From a gamma proteobacterium L18 (GTDB taxonomy: Bacteria; Pseudomonadota; Gammaproteobacteria; Pseudomonadales; Pseudomonadaceae): 32,155 bases of DNA. The position numbers and the translations under genes were made by a program. The stretch covers positions 95,834-127,988 of the forward strand of contig KI547171.1 of assembly GCA_000497835.1 (NCBI GenBank). The letters run 5' to 3'. The notes under the pieces were generated by a model. That model was given only the letters and a program-made list of their open reading frames with translations. It had not been told where the DNA came from and searched no databases. Below, piece by piece: positions 7,715 to 15,671 of the stretch (position 1 is its first letter; the number at the start of each line of letters is the position of its first letter).

Positions 7715-7774
7715 ATGACTGAATCTGTTTGCATGTCCCGTCCGTACGCCCGCTGCGCGGGGTGCCTGGCATGA
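7715..7774 (+). CDS. Possible 19-codon leader peptide overlapping the transporter start
   Basis: The ATG at 7715 opens a short frame, [19 protein letters not shown], whose TGA overlaps the transporter ATG at 7771 in an ATGA junction. It follows ACAGGTGAAACGAA, a fair ribosome binding site, whereas the transporter ATG has only a weak one. It could couple translation of the transporter, or be a fortuitous frame. Confidence 0.3.
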   Translation: MTESVCMSRPYARCAGCLA

Positions 7775-9228
7775 GCCCGCTGATGCTGATGCTTACCGCT
7801 GGCGCCGGCATTGCCGTGCTGCTGGTGCTAGTGCTCAAGTACAAATTCCAGCCCTTCGTGGCGCTGATGCTGGTGAGCATCGTCGTGGCCCTGGTGGCTG
7901 GCGTGAAAGCCCAGGACCTGGTCGCCACCATTGAAGGCGGCATGGGCAAGACCCTGGGCCACATCGCGATCATCATCGCCCTGGGCGCCATGATCGGCCG
8001 CATCATCGAGCTGTCCGGCGGCGCCGAGGCGTTGGCCAAGACCCTGATCGCCCGCTTCGGCAACCGGCGCACGCCGCTGGCGCTGACCGTGGCGGGCTTC
8101 ATGGTCGGCATTCCGGTGTTCTTCGAAGTGGGCGTGATTATCCTCATGCCGCTGGCCTATGGTGTCGCTCGGGCGGCGCGCAAGCCGCTGCTGATCTTCG
8201 CCTTGCCGATGTGCGCGGCGCTGCTGTCGGTGCATGCCTTCTTGCCGCCGCACCCGGGTGCCGTGGCCGCGGCCGGGCAACTGGGCGCGGACCTGGGCCG
8301 GGTGCTGATGTTCGGCCTGCCGATTGTCGGTGTGCTGTGCCTGATCGGCTACCTGATTGCCGGGCGCATGACCCGTCGTGTGTACCCGATGACCGACGAT
8401 ATCCGCGCCGAAGTCTACGGCCCGCACGTCACCAACCAGGACCTGGTGGCCTGGGCCAAGGGTGACTACACCCACACCAGCGAAGCTGCCCACGCCAAGA
8501 CCCTGGGCCTGGAAGAGAGCGCCAGCAGCCTGAAAGCTCGTCTGCCGGTAGCCCCACCGCCTGGATTCGGCACGGTGATCGCGCTGATCCTGTTGCCGAT
8601 CATCCTGATTCTGCTCGGCACCTTGGCCACCACCTTGCTGCCGGTCGATTCAGGCCTGCGCAGTGTCATGACCGTATTGGGCGCGCCCTTGGTCGCACTG
8701 CTGCTGGACACGCTGCTGTGCGCCTGGCTGCTGGGTTCGCGCCGCGGCTGGAGCCGCAGCCAGGTGTCCGACGTGATCGGCTCGGCGCTGCCGGGCGTGG
8801 CCATGGTGATCCTGATCGCCGGTGCCGGCGGTGTGTTCGGCAAGGTGCTGGTGGACACCGGCATCGGTGCGGTAGTCTCCGAAGCCTTGCGCAACACTGG
8901 CCTGCCAGTGCTGGCCCTGGGCTTTATCCTCACCTTGCTGCTGCGTGCGGTGCAGGGCTCCACCACGGTGGCACTGGTGACCACGGCCGGTATCCTCAGC
9001 CCGCTGATCGCCACCCTGAATCTGAGCGCCAACCACATGGCCCTGTTGTGCCTGGCCATGGGCGGTGGCGGGTTGGCCATGTCGCACATCAACGACGCCG
9101 GCTACTGGATGTTCACCAAGTTGGCCGGTTTGAACGTGGGTGACGGCCTGCGCACCTGGACCTTGCTGGTGACCATCCTGGGTACCCTGGGCTTCCTGAT
9201 GACCCTGCTGCTGTGGCCCTTTGTCTGA
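7771..9228 (+). CDS. GntP-family gluconate/acid-sugar:H+ symporter (probable L-threonate transporter)
   Basis: A 485-aa polytopic inner-membrane protein of the GntP family, with about 12-14 hydrophobic segments starting at [18 protein letters not shown]. Family features include [13 protein letters not shown] near residue 52, [12 protein letters not shown], the [13 protein letters not shown] loop, and [12 protein letters not shown] near the C-terminal half. It lies between otnC and otnI in the operon, so the likely substrate is L-threonate or a related four-carbon acid. The start chosen is the ATG at 7771; the upstream part of the open frame (from 7729) lacks a hydrophobic, family-like sequence. 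Confidence 0.87.
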   Translation: MSPLMLMLTAGAGIAVLLVLVLKYKFQPFVALMLVSIVVALVAGVKAQDLVATIEGGMGKTLGHIAIIIALGAMIGRIIELSGGAEALAKTLIARFGNRRTPLALTVAGFMVGIPVFFEVGVIILMPLAYGVARAARKPLLIFALPMCAALLSVHAFLPPHPGAVAAAGQLGADLGRVLMFGLPIVGVLCLIGYLIAGRMTRRVYPMTDDIRAEVYGPHVTNQDLVAWAKGDYTHTSEAAHAKTLGLEESASSLKARLPVAPPPGFGTVIALILLPIILILLGTLATTLLPVDSGLRSVMTVLGAPLVALLLDTLLCAWLLGSRRGWSRSQVSDVIGSALPGVAMVILIAGAGGVFGKVLVDTGIGAVVSEALRNTGLPVLALGFILTLLLRAVQGSTTVALVTTAGILSPLIATLNLSANHMALLCLAMGGGGLAMSHINDAGYWMFTKLAGLNVGDGLRTWTLLVTILGTLGFLMTLLLWPFV

Positions 9229-9250
9229 TTTGTCGAACACCGGAGTTAAC

Positions 9251-10039
9251 ATGCCTCGTTTCGCTGCCAACCTCAGCATGCTGTACCCGCAACACGACTT
9301 CCTGGACCGCTTCGCCGCGGCCTGGGCCGACGGTTTCGACGCCGTGGAATACCTGTTCCCCTACGACTACAGCGCCACCGAACTCAAGCAGCGCCTGGAC
9401 GACAACGGCCTGGTGCAGGCGCTGTTCAACGCACCGCCCGGCGACTGGGCCAAGGGCGAGCGCGGCACCTCGAGCCTGCCGGGCCGCGAAAGCGAATTCC
9501 GCGCCGGTTTCGACAAGGCGCTGGAATACGCCGCCGTGTTGGGCAATAGCCGCGTGCACGTGATGGCCGGCCTGCTGCCGTCCGAAGCCGACCGTGCCCG
9601 GCACCACGCCGTGTACCTGGAAAACCTGGCCTACGCCGCCGCCCAGGCGGCCAAGGTCGGCGTGACCGTACTGCTGGAACCGATCAACACCCGTGACATG
9701 CCGGGCTTCTTCCTCAACCGCCAGGACCAGGCCCAGGCAATCTGCCGGGAAGTGGGCGCGGCCAACCTCAAGGTGCAGTTTGACTGCTACCACTGCCAGA
9801 TCGTCGAGGGTGATTTGGCGGTGAAACTGCGTCGTGACATGGCCGGCATTGGCCATATCCAGATTGCCGGCGTGCCGGATCGTCATGAGCCGGATTTGGG
9901 TGAGTTGAACTACCCGTACCTGTTCAAGCTGATCGACGAGCTGGGTTATGACGGCTGGATCGGCTGCGAGTACCGCCCCAAGGGCGATACCAGCGAAGGC
10001 CTGGCCTGGCTGCGCGAGTGGCGCAAAGCGAACGTCTGA
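9251..10039 (+). CDS. otnI: 2-oxo-tetronate isomerase (hydroxypyruvate isomerase family)
   Basis: A 262-aa TIM-barrel isomerase (AP endonuclease 2 superfamily) predicted to interconvert 2-oxo- and 3-oxo-tetronate, linking LtnD to OtnK. It shows the N-terminal FAANLSMLY, the [14 protein letters not shown] loop, and the paired catalytic glutamates E143 (LLEPINTRD) and E240 (GCEYRP), with the metal-site segment QFDCYHCQ between them. The ATG at 9251 follows CGGAG. The 22-bp gap after the transporter makes it the last gene of the operon. It is followed by REP elements that probably end or stabilise the transcript. Confidence 0.92.
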   Translation: MPRFAANLSMLYPQHDFLDRFAAAWADGFDAVEYLFPYDYSATELKQRLDDNGLVQALFNAPPGDWAKGERGTSSLPGRESEFRAGFDKALEYAAVLGNSRVHVMAGLLPSEADRARHHAVYLENLAYAAAQAAKVGVTVLLEPINTRDMPGFFLNRQDQAQAICREVGAANLKVQFDCYHCQIVEGDLAVKLRRDMAGIGHIQIAGVPDRHEPDLGELNYPYLFKLIDELGYDGWIGCEYRPKGDTSEGLAWLREWRKANV

Positions 10040-10065
10040 TCCCCGGTTGAGACCGCGTCGTCTGT

Positions 10066-10300
10066 ATCGCGAGCAAGCTTTGCTCCCACAGTGGAAAGCC
10101 AGACATCTGTGGTTGGCTGACACTGTGGGAGATTCTATGGTGCTGAGCAACCTGTGGGAGCGGGTTCTACCCGCGAAAAAAACACCGCGAATTACCTGAA
10201 CCACCAGAGTGCTCTCTTCGCGGGCAGAGCCCGCTCCCACAGTGATGTGGCAACCACCGATGTGAGCTGCACCACTGTGGGGGCAAAGCTTGCTCGCGAT
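10066..10300. repeat. Nested REPINs of two classes
   Basis: An outer inverted pair of the CAAAGCTTGCTCGCGA class (10066-10094 and 10272-10300, one mismatch in 29) encloses an inner inverted pair of the GTGGGAGCGGG-CCCGCGAA class (10152-10177 and 10217-10242). A further partial copy, CACTGTGGGAG, lies near 10120. The element follows the threonate operon and holds no gene. Confidence 0.82.
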
Positions 10301-10510
10301 GAGGCCGGTAAGCGTTACGCCGGATCCGCTGAAGATGCGCTCAGCCTGGCCGGTTTCTCCTTCAACGAAGCCGGGCGGCCCGAGCCAGGGCAGGGAGCTA
10401 CGCAGGCGGAGATGGGGGTCGGATTCTACGATGTGGTGTTCATTGCCGAACTGGACGATGGCCAGGTGGTGAAGACCTCGGTCAGCTGCGATGAAGACCC
10501 GGCTACCTAT
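10300..10510 (+). pseudogene. Unidentified coding-like fragment
   Basis: One plus-strand frame reads like real protein (ALSLAGFSFNEAGRPEP, then GVGFYDVVFIAELDDGQVV) with GC-rich third positions over about 65 codons. It begins inside the REP, has no convincing start or ribosome binding site, and loses its protein-like character near 10505 where the porin remnant begins. I do not recognise the family. It is most likely debris of a gene left by deletion at the island edge; a chance open frame is possible. Confidence 0.35.
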
Positions 10511-10523
10511 CGACATCGAAGAT

Positions 10524-10828
10524 GCGGTACGGATTGCCCGTAAGGGCAGCGGTTTGGCTTTCGTCATCCCGGTAGACATCTTTGTCGTTGGCGCTGCTGT
10601 GGTAGTAGCCGACGTGGTATTCACCTGGCAACTGGTTCACCGTCGGCGCCCGCACCAGTTCTACCTGGACGCAAGTGCCGGTGGTGCCCGCGAATTGAGC
10701 TTGAAGCCGTTGTCGTTTTCCAGGTCCGAGGGGATGACGTTGAGCGCGCCGATTTGCGCGGACACGTCGCTGGTCACGGGGTAGCGCACGCGGGCCGCCG
10801 ATTGGCTGATGGCACCGTTGTAAGTGGC
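10524..10828 (-). pseudogene. Remnant of an OprB-family carbohydrate porin, frameshifted
   Basis: The minus strand encodes two adjacent pieces that read as one stretch of an OprB-type outer-membrane porin. The first (SDVSAQIGALNVIPSDLEND, then NGFKLNS) is in one frame from about 10828 to 10697. The second (GTTGTCVQVELV, VNQLPGEYHVGYYHSSAND, DVYRDDE, AALTGNPYR) is in another frame from about 10688 to 10524. A single frameshift near 10690 separates them. Only about 100 of the usual 420-450 residues remain, with no signal peptide and no terminal strand, so it cannot make a porin. Family assignment is from remembered motif resemblance. Confidence 0.65.
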
Positions 10829-10923
10829 CGCAGTCGTAGTACAGGCACGATTTCCTGGCACCCATCATCCTCGCTGTGGTCGGCTCTGTGTGGGCCCGCC
10901 ACCTGTGCTTGCGCGGGTGACCC

Positions 10924-11481
10924 TTACTTGCGGATCAGCGCGACCACGTATTCACAGGTGTCACGGGTGGTGTTTTCGAAGGTACACGCTTGCTCCGGCA
11001 GCCCCAGTTGCAGGCAGTCGCCTTGCGCCAGGGTGTAGACAGTAGTGCCCTTGGTGAACATCAGTGTGCCTCGCGTTACCCATACCTGCTGGTGAAGAAA
11101 GGCGTAGGCGGTCGCCGGGTATTGGATGCGTACCCCTGGCGGCAGTTGCACGTTCACCAGTTCCAGTGGCCAGCCCTCGCGCGGGGAAACCTGCTGACGT
11201 GCATAGCCGGTCTCCGGGTCCACCCAGCGAGGTTGCTCCGCTGCTCTGGACACCAGGCCCGAGCGGCCTTCGGCGCGGTGCAGCAAGGTCGACAGCGGCA
11301 GCCCGAAGGCGCCGGACAAGCGCCCCAAAATGGTCGAGGTAGGGCTGACCTGGGCATTCTCGATCTTGCTGATCATGGCCTTGGAGACGCCGGACAGTTG
11401 CGCGAGTTCGCCGATGGACCAGTTGCGCGCGGCTCTCTCGGTCTTGATGGTCAAGGCGATGTCGATGGGTGCATTGTTCAC
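10924..11481 (-). CDS. XRE-cupin transcriptional regulator
   Basis: A 185-aa regulator with an N-terminal XRE HTH (about residues 10-65: ARNWSIGELAQLSGVSKAMI, then SKIENAQVSPT) and a C-terminal cupin sensor domain (about 105-180: PGVRIQYPATAYAFLHQQVW, GTLMF, GDCLQL). The start chosen is GTG 11481-11479 (VNNAPIDIAL), which gives the usual length. The frame is open to a TTG at 11550, but that extension does not resemble the family. It is divergent from the 12-gene operon, and the AT-rich gap between them carries inverted repeats. Inference: it is the local regulator, with the cupin sensing a small molecule. Confidence 0.87.
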   Translation of the reverse strand: MNNAPIDIALTIKTERAARNWSIGELAQLSGVSKAMISKIENAQVSPTSTILGRLSGAFGLPLSTLLHRAEGRSGLVSRAAEQPRWVDPETGYARQQVSPREGWPLELVNVQLPPGVRIQYPATAYAFLHQQVWVTRGTLMFTKGTTVYTLAQGDCLQLGLPEQACTFENTTRDTCEYVVALIRK

Positions 11482-11783
11482 TATAGGGAATTTCCAGAAG
11501 GGGGAGTTCACATGTAGCTTAATTGCAAGAAATGCGTCAAGCCGGGGCAAATCACTATTTTTTGCTCTTTTTTAGTGCCTTGTTAATTGAATAAATATTC
11601 AAGTCCCTGATTTTAAAGCGTTTGATTATTTTCGATAAAATTTATTTCAAAATAAATCTATCGCCAGTTGTTTTTCTGATCGAAACAATCAATTGGTGTG
11701 CTCGTTCTTCTCGTTTACTATCTGAAACGAGCACGGAAGTTCATCCTGCTCTTCAAACTACTTTACCGTATCTGGGGGTCTCT
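11482..11783 (+). promoter_or_regulatory. AT-rich divergent promoter/operator region of the biosynthetic operon
   Basis: About 300 bp without a gene and strikingly AT-rich for this genome, especially 11540-11720. It contains two clear inverted repeats: TTGAATA-AA-TATTCAA (11587-11602) and ATTTATTT-CA-AAATAAAT (11640-11657). The second is extended outward by CGATA (11633-11637) and TATCG (11659-11663). These are candidate binding sites for the divergent XRE-cupin protein. The low GC content suggests foreign origin or H-NS/MvaT-type silencing, both inference. Confidence 0.55.
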
Positions 11784-12494
11784 ATGCTGGCTCAACGAAT
11801 GGAGCATGAATGTTTGACGGGTGAGGACATCATCCGATCGATGAAAGGAATGATCGCGGCATCGGGCATCAACACCAATGCTTTTTATAAGACGTTTCGC
11901 CAGGCGCCCCTGCCAACCGCAACATTGAAGAAAGTATTCCAACAATACTTTTATTATATCCGAACCTTCCCGCAGATTCTGGCCGGCACTTCCCATCGTA
12001 CTGAAAGCGAAGTCATCCGCATGAAACTGGCGCGCACCGTGGTCTCGGAGCTGGGCGACGGCGTGGGGGAGGCGCACTTCATCATGTTTGAACGCGTGCT
12101 GGCCGGTGTCGGTATTCAATTGGACGACTGGAGGAAAGTTGAATATATCCCTGAGGCCAGCGCATTGGTGGCGGGGTTGAGGCGGATCTTTCTGGAAGGT
12201 TCGACGGAACAGGCTATCGGTGCCCATTACATTATTGAAGAGTTTGGTTTTCCCATGATTGCCAACCTGTATGAAGGCTTTCGTCTTTATGAAGGTTGGC
12301 AACACGAAGACTTCACTTACTTCTATTTGCACATGCTGGTGGAAACCGATCATGTGGAATGGATCAGCGACGCCGTGATGGAGGCCGCACGAGAAGCGCG
12401 CAACGGCAATGACATCCTAGAGGGCGCTGCTGATGTCCTGAACCTGCTGACCCGCTTCTGGGACGGCCTGAACCGGGTGGCTACTCACGCCTGA
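11784..12494 (+). CDS. Heme-oxygenase-like putative diiron oxidase/oxygenase (HDO/PqqC-TENA fold)
   Basis: A 236-aa helical protein of the heme-oxygenase-like metal-oxidase superfamily. Candidate ligands are E89 and H98 in SELGDGVGEAHF, E152/E153 in HYIIEEFGF, and the H183-x3-E187-x2-H190 set in HMLVETDH, resembling the E/H...E...HxxxDxxH pattern of HDO enzymes (Glu replaces the usual Asp). HDOs perform N-oxygenation or oxidative C-C or C-N cleavage of amino-acid-like substrates. The ATG at 11784 is chosen because GGGGG stands 5-10 bp upstream and the earlier open frame is AT-rich leader. It is the first gene of the operon, and its base composition is lower in GC than the downstream genes. 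The exact reaction is unknown. Confidence 0.75.
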   Translation: MLAQRMEHECLTGEDIIRSMKGMIAASGINTNAFYKTFRQAPLPTATLKKVFQQYFYYIRTFPQILAGTSHRTESEVIRMKLARTVVSELGDGVGEAHFIMFERVLAGVGIQLDDWRKVEYIPEASALVAGLRRIFLEGSTEQAIGAHYIIEEFGFPMIANLYEGFRLYEGWQHEDFTYFYLHMLVETDHVEWISDAVMEAAREARNGNDILEGAADVLNLLTRFWDGLNRVATHA

Positions 12495-12524
12495 CACGTC
12501 AGTACCACAGGAGATCGGGAAGTC

Positions 12525-13646
12525 ATGGATGATCTGACATTGAGTGCGCGGGTGGCACCCTTCAGGGATGCCAGCGCGTTCGCGGCATCGGTGGGTGCGT
12601 TGAACCTGGCGCAAGGGCTTCCCGAGCCCCTGTTTGACGAGGCCATGAACACGGCGTTGGCTCGGCAGGTGACTGCGGGCTGGCAGTACGCCGACCCGCG
12701 CGGCGAGACGATTCTGCGTGAAAGCATCGCCGCCCATTCTGGCCCCGGCCTTATCGCGGACAGCGAAGTGCTGGTGACCAGCGGCTGTACCGAATCGCTT
12801 TACCTGGCGCTGTACGCGGCGGCCACTGAATTCGGCAACAAGGTCGCTTTTTTCGAACCCTTCTACCCTTACTACCCTGGCCTGGCCGCCTTGCTGGGCA
12901 TAGAGCCAGTCCCCGTGCCGTTTTCACCTGGCCTCCAGGGCCCGGACTGGGATGCACTGGAGCAACAGGTGCGCGCCGGTGTACGGATATTGTTGATCAA
13001 CACACCGCACAACCCCACGGGCTGGTGCATGACGGGGGACGATTGGCAGCGCCTGGTGGCGTTGGCCATCACCCAGGAGTTCGTGGTGATCGTCGACGAG
13101 GCCTACGGGCAGTTCGAATACGCCACCCATGGCCCGGCCCGCTACCCGCGCGGGCAATTGCCCATCATGGTGGCGGGTAGTGCCTCGAAGCTGTTGTCCA
13201 TGACCGGGGTACGGATCGGGTGGTTGTGTGCCCCGGCATTCTTGATCGAGCGCGCCCACGCGCATCACCTGTACCTCAGTTATTGCCAGCCCAAGCCCTT
13301 GCAGGCGGCTATCGCCGTGTTGCTGGATGATCTGGCGGGCGGGCAGTTGGACAGGGTGAGGGACCACTATAAAAACAAGCGTGACTGCCTGGCGAGTGCC
13401 TTGACCAGGGCCGGTTTCGATTTCACGGTGCCGGCGGGCGGCCATTACCTCATGGCGGATTATTCGCGCCTGGATCCGTCACGCCCGCCGGTTGCCTTCA
13501 GCCAGCATCTGGCCAGGCGCTGCGGAGTCATGCCATTGCCCGCCACGCCTTTTTACCTGCATCACTGCCCACGCTCTGTAAGGTTTTCGTTCTCGGTCGC
13601 CAAACCCATTGTGGATCAAGCCTGTGCTCGCCTGGAGGAACTGTGA
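12525..13646 (+). CDS. PLP-dependent class I/II aminotransferase
   Basis: A 373-aa fold-type I aminotransferase. The Schiff-base lysine is K222 in GSASKLLSMTG; other PLP-site motifs are NTPHNPTG (N163), VDEAY (D191 and Y194) and a C-terminal RFSFS arginine for the substrate carboxylate. The N-terminal LAQGLPEP and WQYADPRGE segments also match the class. AGGAG lies 12-16 bp before the ATG at 12525. It is 30 bp behind the HDO gene and 1 bp before the next start. It probably interconverts an amino acid and a 2-oxo acid in the pathway; a lyase or decarboxylase activity within this fold is possible. Confidence 0.88.
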   Translation: MDDLTLSARVAPFRDASAFAASVGALNLAQGLPEPLFDEAMNTALARQVTAGWQYADPRGETILRESIAAHSGPGLIADSEVLVTSGCTESLYLALYAAATEFGNKVAFFEPFYPYYPGLAALLGIEPVPVPFSPGLQGPDWDALEQQVRAGVRILLINTPHNPTGWCMTGDDWQRLVALAITQEFVVIVDEAYGQFEYATHGPARYPRGQLPIMVAGSASKLLSMTGVRIGWLCAPAFLIERAHAHHLYLSYCQPKPLQAAIAVLLDDLAGGQLDRVRDHYKNKRDCLASALTRAGFDFTVPAGGHYLMADYSRLDPSRPPVAFSQHLARRCGVMPLPATPFYLHHCPRSVRFSFSVAKPIVDQACARLEEL

Positions 13647-13647
13647 A

Positions 13648-14814
13648 ATGGAGCAGCCTATATTCGACGTTATCGTGGTGGGCGGCGGGCCCGCTGGGCT
13701 CAGTGAGTGTATCCGGCTGTTGGACAGCGGCCTGAAAGTGGCGGTTGTCAGTGATGTGTTCGGTGGTTGCATGGGCATGATGGGCGACCACCCGCTGCAG
13801 TCTTATTGCAATGAACTGGAAATAGACGGTGCCCCCCTGGCCTTGCGCCAATTCATGAATAAACCCTGCATCAGCCCAACGGGAGCCGAATACGCCGCGT
13901 ATATCCGTGACAATTTCGCGGCCTTGCCGCTGACCCGCGTCCAGCAACGCGTGATCACGGTCAGCCAGTCCCGGGGGGTGTTCGAGGTCAGCGTGGGGGC
14001 TGGCAGCGCCTGTGCGCCGTTGCGCGCGAAACAGCTCATCCTGGCCACCGGCATTCTGCCCAAGGCGCCGCCTTTCGAGGCACCTACGGCCCGCTGGTTG
14101 AACTGCTTCGAGCTCTACCAATTGGTAGCCCACGGCCAGGCAAAGCAATTTCGCGACCAGGATGTGGTTATTTTCGGCAGCGGCAACAGCGCCTTTCAGC
14201 TCGCCCTGTTGCTGGCCCCTTTTGCCCGCAACATCTGCATCCTGGTCAAAGCCTACCTGGGGTTGTACCCCCAGGAAACCGATGATCGCTTTGCCCTGCG
14301 CTCACTGAGCCAGCGCACCCTGGAAATGGTTGCCAAGACCTCGTCGGCGGCTATTCATGGGCCGCTCAACTCGGCTGGCGTGGGGCGGGCCAACATTTGG
14401 CTGCATGCCTACTCGGCGATCCGGCAGAGTGGCGACCAGGTTGTTCTGCAACTGCCCGCGTCGCTCAATGGCCACCCGTTACTGCGCGCGTCGTGCCGCA
14501 ACGCGCTGGAGGCGGGCCGGCTGGCCGCCAGCCCAACGGGCGAGGGCTACGAACTGCACCTGGATGCGTCCGCGCCGCACCAGTGCCTGGTGTCGGCCAT
14601 TGGCGTCACAGCCCAGCTTCCGGCTACCCAGTGGTCCGGGCTGGTCAACCAGCAGACCGGTTTTACCCGTCACCACCAGGGCCGGAGCCCCGTTGCCGGC
14701 CTGTACTTCGCGGGCGCGGCCTCGGGCTACGCGTCGATCAATACCATGGTGCCTGCGGCGGCCGGGGTTAGCGCCGCGGCACCAGCGTCGGAAGGACGAC
14801 TGTCATGGGCGTGA
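13648..14814 (+). CDS. FAD/NAD(P)-binding oxidoreductase (flavin monooxygenase/TrxR-like)
   Basis: A 388-aa flavoprotein with two dinucleotide-binding motifs: the FAD motif GGGPAG (12-17) and an NAD(P) motif GSGNSA (177-182). An ATG element (LILATGILPK, about 131-139) sits between them and a C-terminal FAD segment YFAGAASGYASI near the end. This two-Rossmann layout fits single-component flavin monooxygenases and related reductases. There is no CxxC redox pair in the NAD(P) domain, which argues against thioredoxin reductase. The ATG at 13648 follows TGGAGG and lies 1 bp after the aminotransferase stop. It may N- or S-oxygenate a pathway intermediate. Confidence 0.8.
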   Translation: MEQPIFDVIVVGGGPAGLSECIRLLDSGLKVAVVSDVFGGCMGMMGDHPLQSYCNELEIDGAPLALRQFMNKPCISPTGAEYAAYIRDNFAALPLTRVQQRVITVSQSRGVFEVSVGAGSACAPLRAKQLILATGILPKAPPFEAPTARWLNCFELYQLVAHGQAKQFRDQDVVIFGSGNSAFQLALLLAPFARNICILVKAYLGLYPQETDDRFALRSLSQRTLEMVAKTSSAAIHGPLNSAGVGRANIWLHAYSAIRQSGDQVVLQLPASLNGHPLLRASCRNALEAGRLAASPTGEGYELHLDASAPHQCLVSAIGVTAQLPATQWSGLVNQQTGFTRHHQGRSPVAGLYFAGAASGYASINTMVPAAAGVSAAAPASEGRLSWA

Positions 14815-15662
14815 ATAGCTTGCAACCGTTGCGCCTGACCCTGGCTGAAGCGCTCGCGCAGCCGGTGGTGGCGCTCAAGCAGGCCATTTCCCGGGCCAAG
14901 GTGCTGGTCATCAGCAACCAGGACCTTGACGTGGCGGCCTATGTGCAATTGATGCGCACGCTGGGCACCCCGGTCCACCATGTGCTGGCCAAGTACTGCC
15001 TGGCCGATTACCGCGAAGTACTGACGGTGACCAACCTTCATCAGGACGGCCAGGCGCTGGGGGTGCACGAGGGGGGAGGGTACTGGCACACGGACATGTC
15101 CTATAAAACGGCCAACACCGTCTTCACCTCGTTATTGGCCGTGCAGGTACCCCAGGCGCACGGCGAGACCGAGTTCATCGATTGCGTCGCAGGCTTGAAC
15201 CAGGTGCGCCAGTGGCAGCAAAGCCCCAGTTGCCCCGGCTGCCTTCAAGGGCTTGAGCTGGACCGCCTGCGGGTTCGGCACCGTTTCGGCAACCGAGACG
15301 TGCTGCGCAATGCCCATGCCGCGGTGCAAACCCTGGATGGCAAGGAAGCGGGCACCCTGGAACAGGCCGTGCTGCACCCCCTGGTGCTCCAGCATCCGCT
15401 GTCACGCTTGGCCTCGCTTTACGCCCCGGCCGCCACGGCCATGCAGATCGAGGGGGTGTCGCCGACGCTATCGCACTGCATCCTCGACTGCCTGGTGGAC
15501 TTCATGGTCCAGCACGCGCCCCGTTACCAGCATGCTTACTGCCCGGGCGACATCGTGATCTGGGACAACCTGTCCACGCTGCACAAAGGACCTTCGATTG
15601 CAAAGAGTGAAGGGGGTGCCAACGCGCGCCTCCTGTACCGCATGAACGTTGACTTCACCTGA
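14805..15662 (+). CDS. Fe(II)/2-oxoglutarate-dependent dioxygenase (TauD-like)
   Basis: A 285-aa TauD/TfdA-type enzyme. The facial triad is visible as H95-x-D97 (YWHTDMSY) and H260 (WDNLSTLHKG), with R275 downstream as the 2-oxoglutarate carboxylate partner. The HxD rather than HxG motif indicates hydroxylation, desaturation or epoxidation rather than halogenation. The gene overlaps the flavoprotein by 10 bp with its own GGAAGGA ribosome binding site. It is probably a tailoring step on an amino acid or peptide; substrate unknown. Confidence 0.85.
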   Translation: MGVNSLQPLRLTLAEALAQPVVALKQAISRAKVLVISNQDLDVAAYVQLMRTLGTPVHHVLAKYCLADYREVLTVTNLHQDGQALGVHEGGGYWHTDMSYKTANTVFTSLLAVQVPQAHGETEFIDCVAGLNQVRQWQQSPSCPGCLQGLELDRLRVRHRFGNRDVLRNAHAAVQTLDGKEAGTLEQAVLHPLVLQHPLSRLASLYAPAATAMQIEGVSPTLSHCILDCLVDFMVQHAPRYQHAYCPGDIVIWDNLSTLHKGPSIAKSEGGANARLLYRMNVDFT

Positions 15663-15671
15663 GGTGCCACC

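Noticed and set aside
11482..11550. TTG start of the XRE-cupin gene at 11550
   Set aside because: The extension precedes the HTH with no family resemblance; the GTG at 11481 gives the usual length.
11622..11783. Upstream extension of the HDO gene from an ATG at 11622
   Set aside because: The added 54 residues are AT-rich, unlike the family, and overlap the palindromic control region; the ATG at 11784 has a strong ribosome binding site.
13648..14814. Thioredoxin reductase assignment
   Set aside because: The two-Rossmann layout fits, but there is no CxxC pair in the NAD(P) domain.
14805..15662. Halogenase assignment for the dioxygenase (as BesD in beta-ethynylserine)
   Set aside because: The iron site is HTD (H95, D97), not HxG/HxA, so chloride ligation is not expected.
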